DNA from: Priapulus caudatus
Taxonomy: Eukaryota > Priapulida > Priapulimorpha > Priapulimorphida > Priapulidae
Assembly: GCF_000485595.1 (NCBI RefSeq)
Contig: NW_014578318.1
Span: forward strand, 1 to 60,474
Direction of reading: 5' to 3'
Length of the DNA stretch: 60,474 bases
The position numbers and the translations under genes were made by a program. Each line of letters begins with the position of its first letter. Positions within the stretch are counted from its first letter, which is position 1. Shown here one piece after another: positions 59,511-60,474 of this stretch. The notes beneath the pieces are model-generated. The model did not search any database, had not been told where the DNA came from, and saw nothing but the letters and a program-made list of their open reading frames with translations.

Positions 59511-59713
59511 GCGCGTGCGTTTATTTGCGTGTTGCACATATAGAAACCCTTTGTACGTACAGATACCTGTAAGCGCGCATATCTGGTATGCCGTAGCTCA
59601 CGCACGCGGACCGAACCGACCCACCCGCTTAGAAACCGAATAACGACAAACCCGAACAAAACAAAAACATCACATCACATCCGGCATAGCCATTAACAGA
59701 TCAGCTCGTAGCC
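59511..59713. other. short unique spacer
   Basis: Mixed sequence with AACAAAACAAAAACATCACA. No gene. Confidence 0.4.
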
Positions 59714-60415
59714 AAGGCATATTGTAAAAGCATATCACTCTTCACCGCATGCGGTACACTATTTGATAACTATACACATGTAATAATTGAAGAAAAAAAT
59801 TAAAAGGGTCGCGTGAAAAATTAAGGTGCAAACAAATTGTCGCTCGCATGCCACACATACACACCGACCTGTTTGTAATGGGTTATGTCGCTGTCATTCT
59901 ACCACGGCATATTGTAAAAGCATACCACTCCTCACCGCATGCGGTACACTATTTGGTCGCGTGGAAAATTAAGGAGCAAACAAATTGTCATATCAACAGG
60001 TCGCTAATAATTTGACATGTACCAATTAGATTGGTGTGAAATACACACACGCGTGCCTATGGCCACGCAGTGGCACGCACACGCACACGCACCCGCACAC
60101 GCACACGCACACGCACCCGCACCCGCACACGCCCACGCACACGCCCACGCACACGCACACGCACACGGCACACGCACACGCACACGCACACACATATAAA
60201 CGTAGACATACACGCACACCGCACGCACACGCACACGCACACTCATATAAACCGCACACGCGCACGCACACCACCCGCACACGCACACGCACCCGCCACA
60301 CGCACACGCACACACATATAAACGTAGACATACACGCGCACGCGCACGCACACGCACACGCACACGCACACGCACACTCATATAAAAGCACACGCACACG
60401 TACACGCACACGCAC

Positions 60416-60447
<32 letters not shown>

Positions 60448-60474
60448 CCACACACATATAAACGTTAGACATTA
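59714..60474. repeat. block R copy 2, runs off the window
   Basis: Repeats block R copy 1 in order from GGCATATTGTAAAAGCATA, with a second unit at 59852 and (CACACG)n from about 60072 to the window edge. Confidence 0.9.

Overview
The window looks like a non-coding, repeat-dominated stretch of an animal nuclear genome, most plausibly a marine invertebrate. The grounds are long (CA)n, (CT)n, (GATA)n and (TTC)n arrays, small palindromic DNA-transposon relics with G-rich ends, degenerate TTAGGG-like tracts, recurrent AGGCCTA words, CpG that is not depleted, and no dense coding. I see no operon-like coding, rRNA, tRNA or CRISPR array. Taxonomic placement below 'animal' is a guess. Three runs of exactly 25 N mark assembly gaps (16111-16135, 31277-31301, 41594-41618).

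Layout. 1-9.1 kb: mostly single-copy sequence with transposon relics (2.79-3.23, 5.35-5.52, 6.35-6.64 kb), a telomere-like tract at 5.7 kb, and pyrimidine-rich then cytosine-poor purine-rich tracts (7.1-8.2 kb). 9.1-11.2 kb: CA, CT, CTAT and TA arrays around a unique CpG-rich segment. 11.2-19.4 kb: two copies of one satellite locus, each with a triplet-repeat leader and about 2.4 kb of a 32-bp unit whose core is a perfect alternating purine-pyrimidine palindrome; a unique 1.7 kb segment and a gap lie between them. 19.4-21.5 kb: AT-rich unique DNA. 21.5-23.2 kb: GGTATAT, GA and GCGGCA arrays ending at a possible small exon. 23.3-58 kb: a mosaic of blocks, here called Z, X, Y, W, V, U, T and S, each present two or three times in inconsistent order. 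58-60.5 kb: a 74-bp inverted repeat, then a duplicated unit ending in (CACACG)n that runs off the window.

In most block pairs one copy is clean and the other carries scattered 1-2 base insertions and deletions. Copies begin or end exactly at two of the gaps. That fits raw long-read gap filling, giving false duplication, at least as well as real segmental duplication. Gene calls are therefore very weak. The best coding hints are a 66-nt open segment with good splice signals near 23.1 kb, a possible terminal exon at 14.9 kb, a short acidic ORF at 50.7 kb, and an acidic frameshifted reading frame in the S block. No gene set working together can be described.

The observations most worth checking are the satellite pair with shared unit-specific variants, the nearly cytosine-free tract at 26295-26591 whose paralogue has normal cytosine, the two foldback elements at 33.3 and 44.1 kb, the 73/74-matching inverted repeat at 58.0-58.2 kb, and the repeated TGACGTCA octamer.
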